The notes: a model not told the origin generated them from the letters alone. Numbered from the stretch's first letter, positions 53,202 to 62,834 are shown. The stretch: 64,000 nucleotides of DNA from Paenibacillus riograndensis SBR5 (GCF_000981585.1 NZ_LN831776.1:7431902-7495901), one strand, 5' to 3'. Program-made: numbers and translations.

Positions 53202-54161
53202 TCACAGCAGAACCTTCAGCAGGATAGCCGCACCCAGCACCGCAATCCGGGCCACGCTCATCAGCATGAAATTTTTGACGGACAGAATGAAGGTGGTCGC
53301 CTTCTCCTGCTTCTCCTCAAAGCTGGCGATATTGCGGCGGAGCGGAATCAGTATCAACAGCAGCAGCGCCGCCAGTACAGGGTTCACTCCCAGCAGCAGC
53401 AGCACGGCAAGATCCGCAAAAGAGATATAATACAGCAGCCTGAACAGCAGCAAAGCATTCTTCCGTCCAATATACACGGGCAGTGTATACCGCCGGTTGT
53501 CCATGTCATCCTCGATGTCACAGATATTGTTGGCCAGCATAATTCCGGCAATTCCAAGAATCGCCGGCACGGAAAACCAGAAGAGATACAGCACCTCAGA
53601 GATATGGATATGCAGGCTGGCCCAGCCTTCTGAGAAGAGCAGCGTCACCACCGTCTGGTCCGAGTGAATATACGCTGAGATAAAAATGATGACAAACCCC
53701 ATAAACAGCCCGGAAAACAGCTCGCCGAGCGGCATCCGTGAAATCGGTATCGGACCGAACGAGTACAGAATGCCGATCAGGAAGGACAAGCCGCCCAGCA
53801 GAAACACCAGCAGTCCCGTCTCGGCAACAAGCGCAATCCCGCCGCCCACGGCAAGCGCGAGCAGAACAGCAATAACAGCCACCACCGTACTCTCCTTCAG
53901 CTTGTAGTGAACAATGGCATTATGCGTTTCATAGCCGTAGCCGTGGGTTTTGGCCGCTTTTTTATAATCATAATAGTTGTTGATCGCCGTTGTCGCCATG
54001 TCAAAGCTCAGCAGGGACACGAACATCAAGGCAAAACGCAGAACATAGAAGTCCTCGAACCGGTACAGGGCATACAATGTCCCCAGCAGAAAAGGCAGCA
54101 TGCTCGCCACCTTTGTCGGCAGCTCGACAAATTGCAAAAAGCTTTTTACATTCACGGGCAT
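53202..54161 (-). CDS. UbiA-family prenyltransferase, MenA-like
   Basis: A 319-residue integral membrane prenyltransferase with about nine helices. The first Asp-rich motif is NNYYDYKKA and the second is NNICDIEDD, which bind the prenyl diphosphate through magnesium. MenA attaches the polyprenyl chain to 1,4-dihydroxy-2-naphthoate in menaquinone synthesis. No other men genes are nearby, so it could be the sole MenA or a paralogue. The start is preceded only by AAGG. Confidence 0.85.
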   Translation of the reverse strand: MPVNVKSFLQFVELPTKVASMLPFLLGTLYALYRFEDFYVLRFALMFVSLLSFDMATTAINNYYDYKKAAKTHGYGYETHNAIVHYKLKESTVVAVIAVLLALAVGGGIALVAETGLLVFLLGGLSFLIGILYSFGPIPISRMPLGELFSGLFMGFVIIFISAYIHSDQTVVTLLFSEGWASLHIHISEVLYLFWFSVPAILGIAGIMLANNICDIEDDMDNRRYTLPVYIGRKNALLLFRLLYYISFADLAVLLLLGVNPVLAALLLLILIPLRRNIASFEEKQEKATTFILSVKNFMLMSVARIAVLGAAILLKVLL

Positions 54162-54351
54162 ACATCCTTATCTGTCAAATAAAGCGTGCTTACGCGCCGG
54201 CAGTGGCGATGGTGATCGGGGATTGAATTATTATACATCAAATTTCGACACATTGTGGAGAAAAGCCCTGCAAAATATTCCCTATTCATGGTACACTCTA
54301 TAGTATGGTACTTATTTCCTATTCATATGAAATTTATAAAAGGGGAGCATC

Positions 54352-56718
54352 ATGAAGCTGCGCAAAAAAATTATCATCTTCACCTGTGTTGTTGCCCTGG
54401 TTACCTTGGGGATCAACTACCTGCTTCTGCATCTCATCATGCTGAACCGTTTTGAGAAGCTGGATGAAGCCGCGCTGAAACACAGTCTGGACGATGCGCT
54501 CACTTCCTATCAGGAAGAACTGCTGGATATGAGGACCGGAATGCTGAACTATTCGCTCCGGGACGAAACCTACCGGTTCGTAGCGGCAAGCCGCTCAGCA
54601 GATCGTCCCCCTGCTGCAGATGACGGGTTTATCCGCAGCATCTTTAATAGAGCAACCTTTGAAGTCAATCATCTGGATATGATGGCTCTGCTGGACAAAT
54701 CGGGGCAGCCTCTATATGGCGGGACATATGATACTGCCCGCAGGAGCATGTCCCCGCTGACACCGGAGCTGCATACTCTGTTCAGGCTGATGAACAGCAG
54801 GCTGCCTGCCTTTTCAAGTGCAAATGACAGCCAAACCGGGATCGTGCTTCTCGATCAGGGTCCGATGCTGATTACGCTTACGCCTGTTGCCGGCAGCAGC
54901 ACAGACAAACCGGTGATCGGCACCGCCGTTGCCGGAAGAATGCTTCAGCAGGAGGAAGTCACCCATGTCCGGGAGGACGGCCCCGCCAGTATCCAAATCA
55001 CCAGAGCCACCTCAGAACTGCTGGCACAGAGCGGCGGGAAGGATCGCTGGATGAGTCCGGTCTCCGACAGCATGATGTCGGTTCACACCGTTGTGAACGA
55101 TCTGTTTGGCAACCCCGGCGTCGTTTTCACTGTGAAGCAGTCCCGGCAGATCTATGAGAGCGGGCAGGAATCGGTCTACAGCTTCCGGTTAGTCTTCTTT
55201 ACTGTCACCATACTGAGCTGCATAGGGAGCATGCTCTTTGTGAACCGCTCCATCCTGGGAAGAATGTCTTCCTTAATCAAAAATATCCGGGCTATCGGCA
55301 GCAGCAAGGATTTATCCATTCGCATCATCAGTACCGGAAGGGATGAGTTCAGTGATGTGGAGCATGAATTCAACCGGATGATCGATTCCCTGGAGCAGGC
55401 CCAGGAGGAGCTTCAGCAGCAGTCCATGCTAGACCCGCTGACTCATCTGCCTAACCGCTCGCTCTTCTTCGCAAAGCTCAACGCAGCGATTGGCGCAGCC
55501 AAGGGCAGCAACCGGCAGATTGCCCTTGTCTTCATCGATCTGGATCACTTCAAGACCGTCAATGATACGCTGGGCCATGATTTCGGCGATGCCATGCTCC
55601 AAGAAATTGCCTTCCGGCTCACGCAGGCCGTCGGGACACATGATGTAGTGTCGCGCCTTGGCGGCGATGAATTCACCATTCTGCTCTCCGACATCCCCGA
55701 TTCCGCCGCTATTTCGGCCCAGCTGTCAAACATTCAGGACGCTCTCTCCATGCCGCATCAAATCCAGGGGCATCTCTTCTATTGCACGGCCAGCATTGGC
55801 ATCAGCATTTATCCCCAGAATGGGGATGACGCCGACTATCTGGTCAAACAAGCCGATCTGGCGATGCTCCATGTCAAAGGGACGGGACGAAACAATATCT
55901 TTCAATATTCCGAGGACCTGGAAGAGAGCATCCGGCGCAAAAAGGTGTTGTCGCAGCAGCTGCTCTCTGCGGCAGCCAATGCTGAGTTTGAAGTGCATTA
56001 CCAGCCAATTCTCAATGCTGAGCGGCTGCAGGTGCATAAGGTGGAAGCGCTTTTGCGCTGGACAAGCCCTATCTACGGGCCTGTATCTCCGGCAGAGTTC
56101 ATTCCGCTCGCGGAGACCAGCGGCTCCATTGTAAGTATCGGGGGGTGGGTGCTGCGGCAAGTCTGCGCGGATATGCGGAGGTTTCGGGAGAGCGGATTAT
56201 TTCTTACCGCTGCGGTCAATATTTCAGCACTGCAGCTGATGCAGCCTGGCCTGCTGGAGCTGCTGCTCAAGCTGCTGCACGAATTTGAACTGCCGCCCTC
56301 CAGCCTGGAGCTTGAGATTACGGAGAGCGTGCTGGTCAACGGCGACAGCATATTGGAGTCGCTGCAGCAGCTTAGAGCACACGGATTCCGCATTTCACTG
56401 GACGACTTCGGCACCGGATTTTCTTCTTTGAGCTATCTGCGGCGGTTCCCTGTCGATGTAATCAAAATCGACCGCTCCTTCGTCTCTGAAATGACCCCTC
56501 ACCCGCAGGGTGATGTGCTGGTCAAAGCCATTATCGAGCTCAGCCACAATCTCGGGCTGAGTGTAGTGTCCGAGGGAATCGAGCTGCAGGAGCAGTTCGA
56601 TATGCTGCGCAGCCTGGGCAGCGACGAACTGCAGGGATTCTACATCAGCAAACCGGTTAGAGCCGGCGAAATCCGCTCCTTTTTATCCCGGAAAAAATCG
56701 TTTTTGGGCGAAAAATGA
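54352..56718 (+). CDS. CHASE4-like/HAMP/GGDEF/EAL cyclic di-GMP protein
   Basis: A 788-residue signalling protein: an N-terminal helix (about 7-27), an extracellular CHASE4-like domain of about 220 residues, a second helix (about 275-297), HAMP, then GGDEF (RLGGDEFTI) and EAL (KVEALLRW, ELEITES, DDFGTGFSSL, EGIEL). Both active sites look complete; no RxxD inhibitory site is visible before GGDEF. AGGGGAGC lies before the start. It is one of three such proteins in a 15-kb stretch. Confidence 0.92.
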   Translation: MKLRKKIIIFTCVVALVTLGINYLLLHLIMLNRFEKLDEAALKHSLDDALTSYQEELLDMRTGMLNYSLRDETYRFVAASRSADRPPAADDGFIRSIFNRATFEVNHLDMMALLDKSGQPLYGGTYDTARRSMSPLTPELHTLFRLMNSRLPAFSSANDSQTGIVLLDQGPMLITLTPVAGSSTDKPVIGTAVAGRMLQQEEVTHVREDGPASIQITRATSELLAQSGGKDRWMSPVSDSMMSVHTVVNDLFGNPGVVFTVKQSRQIYESGQESVYSFRLVFFTVTILSCIGSMLFVNRSILGRMSSLIKNIRAIGSSKDLSIRIISTGRDEFSDVEHEFNRMIDSLEQAQEELQQQSMLDPLTHLPNRSLFFAKLNAAIGAAKGSNRQIALVFIDLDHFKTVNDTLGHDFGDAMLQEIAFRLTQAVGTHDVVSRLGGDEFTILLSDIPDSAAISAQLSNIQDALSMPHQIQGHLFYCTASIGISIYPQNGDDADYLVKQADLAMLHVKGTGRNNIFQYSEDLEESIRRKKVLSQQLLSAAANAEFEVHYQPILNAERLQVHKVEALLRWTSPIYGPVSPAEFIPLAETSGSIVSIGGWVLRQVCADMRRFRESGLFLTAAVNISALQLMQPGLLELLLKLLHEFELPPSSLELEITESVLVNGDSILESLQQLRAHGFRISLDDFGTGFSSLSYLRRFPVDVIKIDRSFVSEMTPHPQGDVLVKAIIELSHNLGLSVVSEGIELQEQFDMLRSLGSDELQGFYISKPVRAGEIRSFLSRKKSFLGEK

Positions 56719-56838
56719 ACCGTTCCTTTATAGGCAAGGTTCAGGCGATATGATATGATAGGCAAGCTGATAACAGCACCCGCTCCGGGTGCTGTTATCC
56801 TATGCGAACACTTATGAAAATTGGAGGCATTTATTGTT

Positions 56839-57462
56839 ATGTCAGCGCAATCGCCAAACACCCAATCCGTCAAAATCGTCACCGCCGACCCTAGCGCCAT
56901 CGGCCTGTTCGGATTGGCTATCGTCACCCTGGTCGCTTCTTCACAAAAGCTTGAAATTACAACAGGTCTCAGCTACTGCATTCCTTGGGCTATTTTTCTC
57001 GGAGCCTTTGCCCAATTGTTCGCCTCCATTCAGGATGCCAAACACAACAATACCTTCGGAATGACTGCCTTCGGCGCTTATGCGTTCTTCTGGTTCGGCA
57101 TGGCGGCAAGCTGGCTGATCAAGCTCGGGGTATTCGGAACAGCTTTGGCGGAGGGCGTAGACCCCAAACAGCTGGGATTTGTTTTTCTGGGATATCTGGT
57201 CTTCACCCTCTTCATGACCCTCGGCGCTGTAGAAGCAAACCGGGTGCTGCTTGTCATTTTTGTGCTCATTGATTTCCTGTTCCTCGGACTTACGATGGAT
57301 TCCTTTGGAGTCGCCGCTGAGTTTTTCCATAAGCTGGCTGCCTGCTCAGAACTGGCCATTGGCATCGTTTCTCTTTACGGCTGTGGCGCGTCAGTGCTCA
57401 ACGCTCATTTTGGGCGCCAGTTCCTTCCGGTCGGGGATCCGCTCGGGATCTTCAAAAAATAG
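56839..57462 (+). CDS. Acetate uptake transporter, GPR1/FUN34/YaaH family
   Basis: A 207-residue membrane protein with six helices. The family N-terminal motif appears as ADPSAIGLFGLA (NPAPLGL in many members), and the pore region includes the SYCIPWAIFLGAFAQLFAS segment. SatP/YaaH-type proteins carry acetate or succinate. The start at ATG 56839 has GGAGG upstream with a long 12-base spacer. Its position between two cyclic di-GMP genes, each separately promoted, does not show a functional link. Confidence 0.85.
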   Translation: MSAQSPNTQSVKIVTADPSAIGLFGLAIVTLVASSQKLEITTGLSYCIPWAIFLGAFAQLFASIQDAKHNNTFGMTAFGAYAFFWFGMAASWLIKLGVFGTALAEGVDPKQLGFVFLGYLVFTLFMTLGAVEANRVLLVIFVLIDFLFLGLTMDSFGVAAEFFHKLAACSELAIGIVSLYGCGASVLNAHFGRQFLPVGDPLGIFKK

Positions 57463-57485
57463 CTTTCAACTGCAACGGATAAATA

Positions 57486-57520
57486 CCCCGCCTTCCGGCG
57501 GGACGTGTTTATCCTTTTTT
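57486..57520 (+). terminator. Possible terminator after the acetate transporter gene
   Basis: A CCCGCC/GGCGGG hairpin with a TTCC loop is followed after about 12 bases by six T residues. The gap makes it a weak candidate. Confidence 0.4.
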
Positions 57521-57683
57521 AATTTTGTAGGACCACTGTAAGCTTTTCCCTTGCGCAAAGGCGATAAAGATGACATGCTATAGAGACATCTACGACATAT
57601 ATCGACATTTTCCTGTGGGCGGGAACCGCTTCGAAATGAATGATAAGAATAATGTTGAATTTTTTTGATATCGGAGGCACTCC

Positions 57684-59828
57684 ATGGCTTTCATTAATAA
57701 AAAGCCTTTAACGATCATCCTCGGCTTTGTCGTCGTTCTTCAGCTTTCTCTATTCTACTATTACTCTTTATCAGTAGACCGGGAGTACCGGGCTGAAAAG
57801 GCCGATCTGTCCTCACATGCAGTCATGCTAACCTCAAACATTGAAGAGAGAGTCTCGATTGTCAAAGGCGTCAGTTCCTTTATACAAGCGGTCGGCTTTG
57901 ATGCTGATCCAAATCTGATTAATGAGTATCTGCACACCGCATACAACAATAATTCAAGCAACGTTATGAATATCATGATCGCTCCGGACGGCCTCATCCG
58001 TTACTTATATCCTCTCTCAGGCAACACAGCGATTCTGGGCAGAAGCCTGCTGCTGGATTCAGCACTATCCTCACCCGGCATGGTCCAAGAAACCATCCGC
58101 TCCGGCGGCATTACAATAGACGGGCCCCGGACACTCGCCCAGGGTGAATACGGCATGGTGATCAGACAAGCCATCTACCATAACAATTCCTTTACAGGCA
58201 TCGTTTCTGTAACACTGAAGATTGAGAATATTGTGGACCAGCTTTTGCTGAAGGACACCCGAATTTTTGTGAAAACAGAAGACCATACTTTTCTATTCGG
58301 CACCCCTGCCGATAAGGAAGACAAGCAGTTAATAGTTCCGGTTACCGTCTACAATCAGCACTGGCTGATGGGCATCCCCATGCCTTTGCATAAGAAATGG
58401 GAGGTGCTGCGCAGCGTTCTCTGGATCGATATGGCCATCCTGCTTATCATTGCCTTCATTCTCTACATTTTCTGGCATCAGAGCCGCTTCAACCGTGAAC
58501 TGGAGCGGGTGGTCAGCATCCGCACACGTGATCTCCGCGTGTCCAAGCGTCTCTATGAAAAGCTCGCGCATTACGACAGCCTGACGGGAATACCCAACCG
58601 GCTGTATTTTATGGACGAGTTCGAACGCCTTTTGCAGTCGGCAGAGCCGACCCAGACCTACACACTGTTCTTTTTCGATCTCAACCGTTTCAAGGAAATC
58701 AATGATACACTGGGACACTCCATCGGGGACCAGGTCATCAAGACACTTGCCAATCGGCTAAAAAATGGCAAAGTGCCCTTCAAGCTGTTCGCACGCACCG
58801 GCGGCGATGAGTTCGTGATGGTATTCTCCAACCTGGCCCGGGAGCATATCCCGGCTATCGCCGAACACATCAGCGGGCTGATCTCGGAAACGCTGCTGAT
58901 TTCCGGCGCGCATCTGAGCTTATCGACCAGTATAGGCGTCTCGCTGTATCCGGAGCACTCGCTGAACAAGGATGATCTGCTGAAGTTCGCGGACATGTCG
59001 ATGTATCAGGCTAAAAGCCAGGAGGATGCCAATTACTTCATCTTTGATTGGGGGCTGCGCGAGAAGCTGGAGCAGAAGACGATGATCGCCAAATATCTGC
59101 ATTCCGCACTGGAGCGCGAAGAATTTGTGCTTCACTACCAGCCGCAGATCAACGCCGTTACCGGTAAAATGATCGGCATGGAGGCGCTTGTCCGCTGGAA
59201 CCATCCCGAAAAGGGCCTGATCGGCCCAGGCACCTTCATTACCGCCGTAGAGGAAGCCGGACTGATGATTCAGCTTACGGACTGGGTGCTCCGTGAGGTC
59301 TGCCGCCAGCTCTGTGAATGGAGAACGATGGGCCTGCCGCTGCTTCGGACCTCGATCAATATCTCCAACAGCTGGTTCTACAACCGCAACCTGATCGAGA
59401 ACCTGCTTGCGGTGCTGGACCAATATGGACTGGAGACCAGTATGCTGGAGTTCGAAATTACGGAGAGCACCGCGCTGCTGGAAGAGCATTATCCGCTGCT
59501 GCAGCAGATGCGCGACCATGGCATCGTCGTCTCCATCGACGACTTTGGCACCAAGTATTCTTCACTGAATTACCTGAAACATTTTCCTGTCAACAAAATC
59601 AAAATCGACCGCACCTTCATCACCGGCATCGGCGTCAGCTCCATTGACGAGACGATTATTAAATCCATCGTATACGTCGCCTCGCAGCTCGGGTATGATC
59701 TGATTGCCGAAGGCGTGGAGACCCAGGAACAGCTTGATTTCCTGATTAAGCATAACTGTCCGCATATTCAAGGCTTCTTATTCTTTCCGCCGCTGCCTGC
59801 CGAAGACATCCATAAGCTGGCCTCCTGA
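57684..59828 (+). CDS. CHASE-type sensor/GGDEF/EAL cyclic di-GMP protein
   Basis: A 714-residue protein with a membrane helix (about 9-30), an extracellular CHASE-like sensor domain up to about 245, a second helix (about 250-270), then GGDEF (ARTGGDEFV) and EAL (GMEALVRW, EFEITES, EGVET). The usual DDFGTGYSSL reads DDFGTKYSSL here: the second Gly is Lys. The EAL catalytic residues otherwise appear present. CGGAGG precedes the start. No RxxD site precedes GGDEF. Confidence 0.9.
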   Translation: MAFINKKPLTIILGFVVVLQLSLFYYYSLSVDREYRAEKADLSSHAVMLTSNIEERVSIVKGVSSFIQAVGFDADPNLINEYLHTAYNNNSSNVMNIMIAPDGLIRYLYPLSGNTAILGRSLLLDSALSSPGMVQETIRSGGITIDGPRTLAQGEYGMVIRQAIYHNNSFTGIVSVTLKIENIVDQLLLKDTRIFVKTEDHTFLFGTPADKEDKQLIVPVTVYNQHWLMGIPMPLHKKWEVLRSVLWIDMAILLIIAFILYIFWHQSRFNRELERVVSIRTRDLRVSKRLYEKLAHYDSLTGIPNRLYFMDEFERLLQSAEPTQTYTLFFFDLNRFKEINDTLGHSIGDQVIKTLANRLKNGKVPFKLFARTGGDEFVMVFSNLAREHIPAIAEHISGLISETLLISGAHLSLSTSIGVSLYPEHSLNKDDLLKFADMSMYQAKSQEDANYFIFDWGLREKLEQKTMIAKYLHSALEREEFVLHYQPQINAVTGKMIGMEALVRWNHPEKGLIGPGTFITAVEEAGLMIQLTDWVLREVCRQLCEWRTMGLPLLRTSINISNSWFYNRNLIENLLAVLDQYGLETSMLEFEITESTALLEEHYPLLQQMRDHGIVVSIDDFGTKYSSLNYLKHFPVNKIKIDRTFITGIGVSSIDETIIKSIVYVASQLGYDLIAEGVETQEQLDFLIKHNCPHIQGFLFFPPLPAEDIHKLAS

Positions 59829-59951
59829 AGAATTGCAGCCCTCCGGTTCTTCCGCTTGGTAAAAGCTCTCCGGGCCAGTATAATAAAAACTGCGCCGTCC
59901 TCTTAGGGACGGCAGCAGCTTTGAAGTTAAGCCGAAAGGATTCTGAGAATA

Positions 59952-60275
59952 ATGAATACGCTGTCAACACCGGAATCGATTGCTACGCTTGCCTTCGCGC
60001 TGATTCTGGCAATCATCGCCTACCGCGTAATCCGCAGCATGCCGAATATGGCCGGAAATATTACTGCTTTCCGCAAGAGAACCTTAGTCTGGACGCAGGT
60101 CGCGCTTGTGCTTGCGGTTCTCCAGCTCAATTTCAAGGCGGGGGACTGGCGATTTGGCATCATCCTTGGCCTGATTGTGCTGTTCACGAGCAGCGTTTGG
60201 CTGGCCGCCCGCTATTATGACCTGCGCCGTCCTGAGGCCGCAGACCCGGCAGATCAGGAAACAGGCAAAGAATAG
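59952..60275 (+). CDS. Small membrane protein of unknown function
   Basis: A 107-residue protein with about three hydrophobic segments (IATLAFALILAIIAY; VWTQVALVLAVLQL; GIILGLIVLFTSSVWLAA) and a charged C-terminus. I do not recognise a family. The start follows AAAGGATTCTGAG. It is 123 bases downstream of the GGDEF-EAL gene; between them a GCCGTCC/GGGACGGC hairpin may end or attenuate transcription. Confidence 0.65.
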   Translation: MNTLSTPESIATLAFALILAIIAYRVIRSMPNMAGNITAFRKRTLVWTQVALVLAVLQLNFKAGDWRFGIILGLIVLFTSSVWLAARYYDLRRPEAADPADQETGKE

Positions 60276-60383
60276 CCGGTTTTCTTATATTTTTGGCGAT
60301 GTTAAATCCTGATGCAGATCTTTACGAGAACAAAGACCACCCTCGCAGGTGAATAAGGGTCTTGGAAGTTACGAAGTCCGCAT

Positions 60384-60570
60384 TTGTTGTATAACATGCA
60401 GGATTTTCGTCCATTTGGTGAAGCCGCGCCCACATTGTTGTACAATTCACAAGATTTTTGTACGTTTAGCGTACTTAAGACACAGATTGTTGTATTACGT
60501 ACAAGATGTTCGCCCCTTCGGCCTGCTTAAACCACACTTTGTTGTATTCCGTGCAGGATTTTCGAGGGTT
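60384..60570. repeat. Family C tandem array: four copies of a 51-52-bp unit
   Basis: TTGTTGTA begins at 60384, 60435, 60487 and 60539 (spacing 51, 52, 52). Each is followed by an imperfect palindrome and AGGATTTTCG or a variant, then a variable segment. No protein is likely, although the array reads open in one frame. Confidence 0.85.
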
Positions 60571-60618
60571 AACACCTTAGGGAAAGGGAACCCTTTATCT
60601 GTCCTTCAGCAATTCCAA

Positions 60619-60796
60619 GTGGAAAAAGGATAACTAATTTGCCCGAGCGGGTAGTTCTAAGCAGCTTAGTGGAAAAAGGGTAACTAATTTAGCACATTTC
60701 GCCCTTTATTAGGGAATGCGGCCCAATTAAGTTCCCTTTTTCCACCTAAATCTCACAATTGTTGATTTCCGGGAGAAATAAGCTCCCTTTTTCCAA
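60619..60796. repeat. Family D four-core element, copy 2
   Basis: GTGGAAAAAGG begins at 60619 and 60669, and inverse cores end at 60745 and about 60796, spanning 178 bp. The parts AATTAAGTTCCCTTTTTCCAC and AATCTCACAATTGTTGATTT match copy 1 at 51903-52081 closely. A fifth, partial direct core (GTTGGAAAAAGG) follows at 60831. The remaining bases to 61107 hold a terminator hairpin and no gene I can support. Confidence 0.85.
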
Positions 60797-60904
60797 CTAG
60801 CACTGTTCACCTGCTTCCTGGCCAGTGTTAGTTGGAAAAAGGTGATCGAATCCGGCTGATTCCCACCCGTTTATGGGTGAGTTTGCTGCCCCCCTACTTT
60901 TATA

Positions 60905-60930
60905 AGAAAACCGCCTCGTTGAAGAGACGG
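60905..60930 (-). terminator. Terminator of the VOC gene
   Basis: CCGCCTC pairs with GAGACGG around a 6-base loop; TTTTCTT follows on the minus strand. It lies about 180 bases past the stop codon. Confidence 0.5.
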
Positions 60931-61107
60931 CTTATTTAGCTATCGTACCCGTCCCTTGAACTTCATGCATCACGAAGTCCCACCGAGTTAAGCAGCTTGC
61001 TGCCGGCCGCATGCGGTTAGCCGGTGCGAATGTGTCCCGGCAATTACTTCCTCGTTCCTTGTTTACGGGACCGGGGGTCGCCCAGACACGGAGCGTAAAT
61101 GCGGTGT

Positions 61108-61569
61108 TTATGATGCACCCGAATTACCGAGTTGTTCTGCCAAACCGATTAGAAGTCCTTCAACTCCACGAATGTAGCAGAGCCGGTACGAGTCCCCGTA
61201 CTGAACCACTTCGCCAACGAGCTGAGCACCATGCTTAGTGAGTCTGGCTACCATTTCGTCAATGTCTTCAACGGTGAACATGACGCGTAGATAACCGAGG
61301 GCATTCACAGGAGCAGTCCGGTGATCTGATATAGCAGGCGGGGTGAGAAATCGCGAAAGTTCAAGCCGGCTGTGGCCATCTGGGGTAACCATCATAGCAA
61401 TCTCTACACACTGTTGACCCACCCCGGTTACGCGACCAGCCCATTCACCTTCGACAGTAGCCCGCCCTTCGAGCTTCAAGCCAATCTCCTCGAAGAAAGC
61501 GATTGCGTCATCAAGGGATTCCACAACGATGCCAACATTGTCCATTCTTAGTAGTTTGTTTTTTTCCAT
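61108..61569 (-). CDS. VOC-family (glyoxalase/bleomycin resistance-like) protein
   Basis: A 153-residue protein with two beta-alpha-beta-beta-beta modules of the vicinal oxygen chelate fold. Segments include NVGIVVESLDDAIAFFEEIG, HSRLELSRF with a metal-ligand-like His/Glu pair, and RVMFTVEDIDEMVARL. The enzyme or binding activity is unknown. GGAGAT precedes the start. It is a single gene with no obvious partner. Confidence 0.85.
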   Translation of the reverse strand: MEKNKLLRMDNVGIVVESLDDAIAFFEEIGLKLEGRATVEGEWAGRVTGVGQQCVEIAMMVTPDGHSRLELSRFLTPPAISDHRTAPVNALGYLRVMFTVEDIDEMVARLTKHGAQLVGEVVQYGDSYRLCYIRGVEGLLIGLAEQLGNSGAS

Positions 61570-61848
61570 ATTTTTATCTCCTTATGTGTACAAATTTATT
61601 ACCTGATCACCTTCATATTCACAGTTCATGATAATAAAGATAAGTCACAGTATAGTGAAATGTAAAATGTGAAATGTGAAATGTGGTTTTCGGATACGTC
61701 CGAACAGTGACATTACCCTAATTACAGAACATTAGTTCATGCATATCAAATATCAACAACAAAGTTTTAACACAGCCATATTTTTAGATAAGCTCCCCCT
61801 GTAGGGGCTTTTTTGATACTATAAAGGAAATCTGCAAGGAGGGATTCT

Positions 61849-62730
61849 GTGAACAACCCAAGCAGCCACGGGGTCTATGGCTTCCGTTTCAGCGAGCCGG
61901 ACCACCTGCCGCTCTGCAACCTTTTCGCGGTCGGACATGAAGTTGTGACGGATGCTTCCTATCACTGGAATGGCATGGACCGTACTGATGGGCCTCTGCT
62001 GCTGTTTCAGTACACAGCAGAAGGCAGCGGAATATTCGAAACGGAGCAGGAGACGTTCCGCATCGGCACCGGGCGGGCATTTCTGGCCGAGATCCCCGGC
62101 AACCACCGCTATTATCATCCCGGCGATGCAGTGCCGTGGGAATTTTATTTCCTGCTCTTCCGGCCGCAGCCGCTGCTCCCTCTGTGGGAGGACATCAAAG
62201 CCAAGCTTGGGGCTGCTCCAGCCATTGTACCCGGCAGCAGACCGATCCGTATCCTGCGCGATATTGTCCATGAAGCATATTCGGGCAGAATTTCCGATCC
62301 CTACATTGCCTCCTCCCTGCTGCACCAGTTCATGATGGAACTGGGGAGGCTCTCCTCCAGCGGACCAAGGGACGCAGCGGAATGGCCAACGGCAGTAAGG
62401 GATTCCGTCCAATTCATCGAAGAGCGGTACAGTTCCATGATCGGCCAGGAACAGCTTGCCGAGCAAATGGGACTTTCCAAATTCCACCTCCTGCGCACTT
62501 TCAGCAAATACGTTGGCCTGACCCCAAATGAATACCTGAACCGGACCCGAATTGAACGTGCTATAGAACTCCTGACTGCCACTGACTTGAGCATCGAAGC
62601 CATTGCATCCCAGGTCGGGTATTCCAGCGGCAGCTATTTCATTAAGGTCTTCCAAAAACTGACGGGACAGACGCCCGGCTCTTTCCGCTCCGGCAGCGGC
62701 AGCTTGAATTACAGCCGGCTTTTTTTCTGA
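61849..62730 (+). CDS. AraC-family transcriptional regulator
   Basis: A 293-residue regulator. An N-terminal cupin-like domain (about 1-170, with GPLLLFQYTAEGSGIF and IGTGRAFLAEIPGNHRY) should bind an effector, commonly a sugar. The C-terminal double HTH follows: EQLAEQMGLSKFHLLRTFSKYVGLTPNEYLN, then IEAIASQVGYSSGSYFIKVFQKLTGQTP region. The start is GTG after AAGGAGGG. Its target is not evident: the genes beside it are a VOC protein and a transposase. Confidence 0.9.
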   Translation: MNNPSSHGVYGFRFSEPDHLPLCNLFAVGHEVVTDASYHWNGMDRTDGPLLLFQYTAEGSGIFETEQETFRIGTGRAFLAEIPGNHRYYHPGDAVPWEFYFLLFRPQPLLPLWEDIKAKLGAAPAIVPGSRPIRILRDIVHEAYSGRISDPYIASSLLHQFMMELGRLSSSGPRDAAEWPTAVRDSVQFIEERYSSMIGQEQLAEQMGLSKFHLLRTFSKYVGLTPNEYLNRTRIERAIELLTATDLSIEAIASQVGYSSGSYFIKVFQKLTGQTPGSFRSGSGSLNYSRLFF

Positions 62731-62834
62731 GCATATCCCCCGAAAGGCTGGTATTGCAGGCGAGGGAGGCCAATCCTATTTTTAGGCTCTCCCGGTATTC
62801 CTGTAATGGAGGCCAGTTCATTTCAATTGTATTC

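Noticed and set aside
52104..53633. 509-codon open frame on the plus strand
   Set aside because: Runs antisense across two well-supported genes and has no recognisable domain or start signal.
60349..60633. 94-codon open frame on the plus strand
   Set aside because: It covers the family C array and part of a family D element; the GTG start lacks a convincing ribosome binding site and the translation is repeat-derived.
60960..61107. tRNA or small RNA gene between the repeats and the VOC gene
   Set aside because: No cloverleaf, anticodon arm or T-loop sequence could be found.
61791..61814. Terminator in the araC-like leader (AGCTCCCCCTGTAGGGGCTTTTTT region)
   Set aside because: Only four G-C pairs form cleanly before mismatches, so the stem is too weak to call despite the T run.
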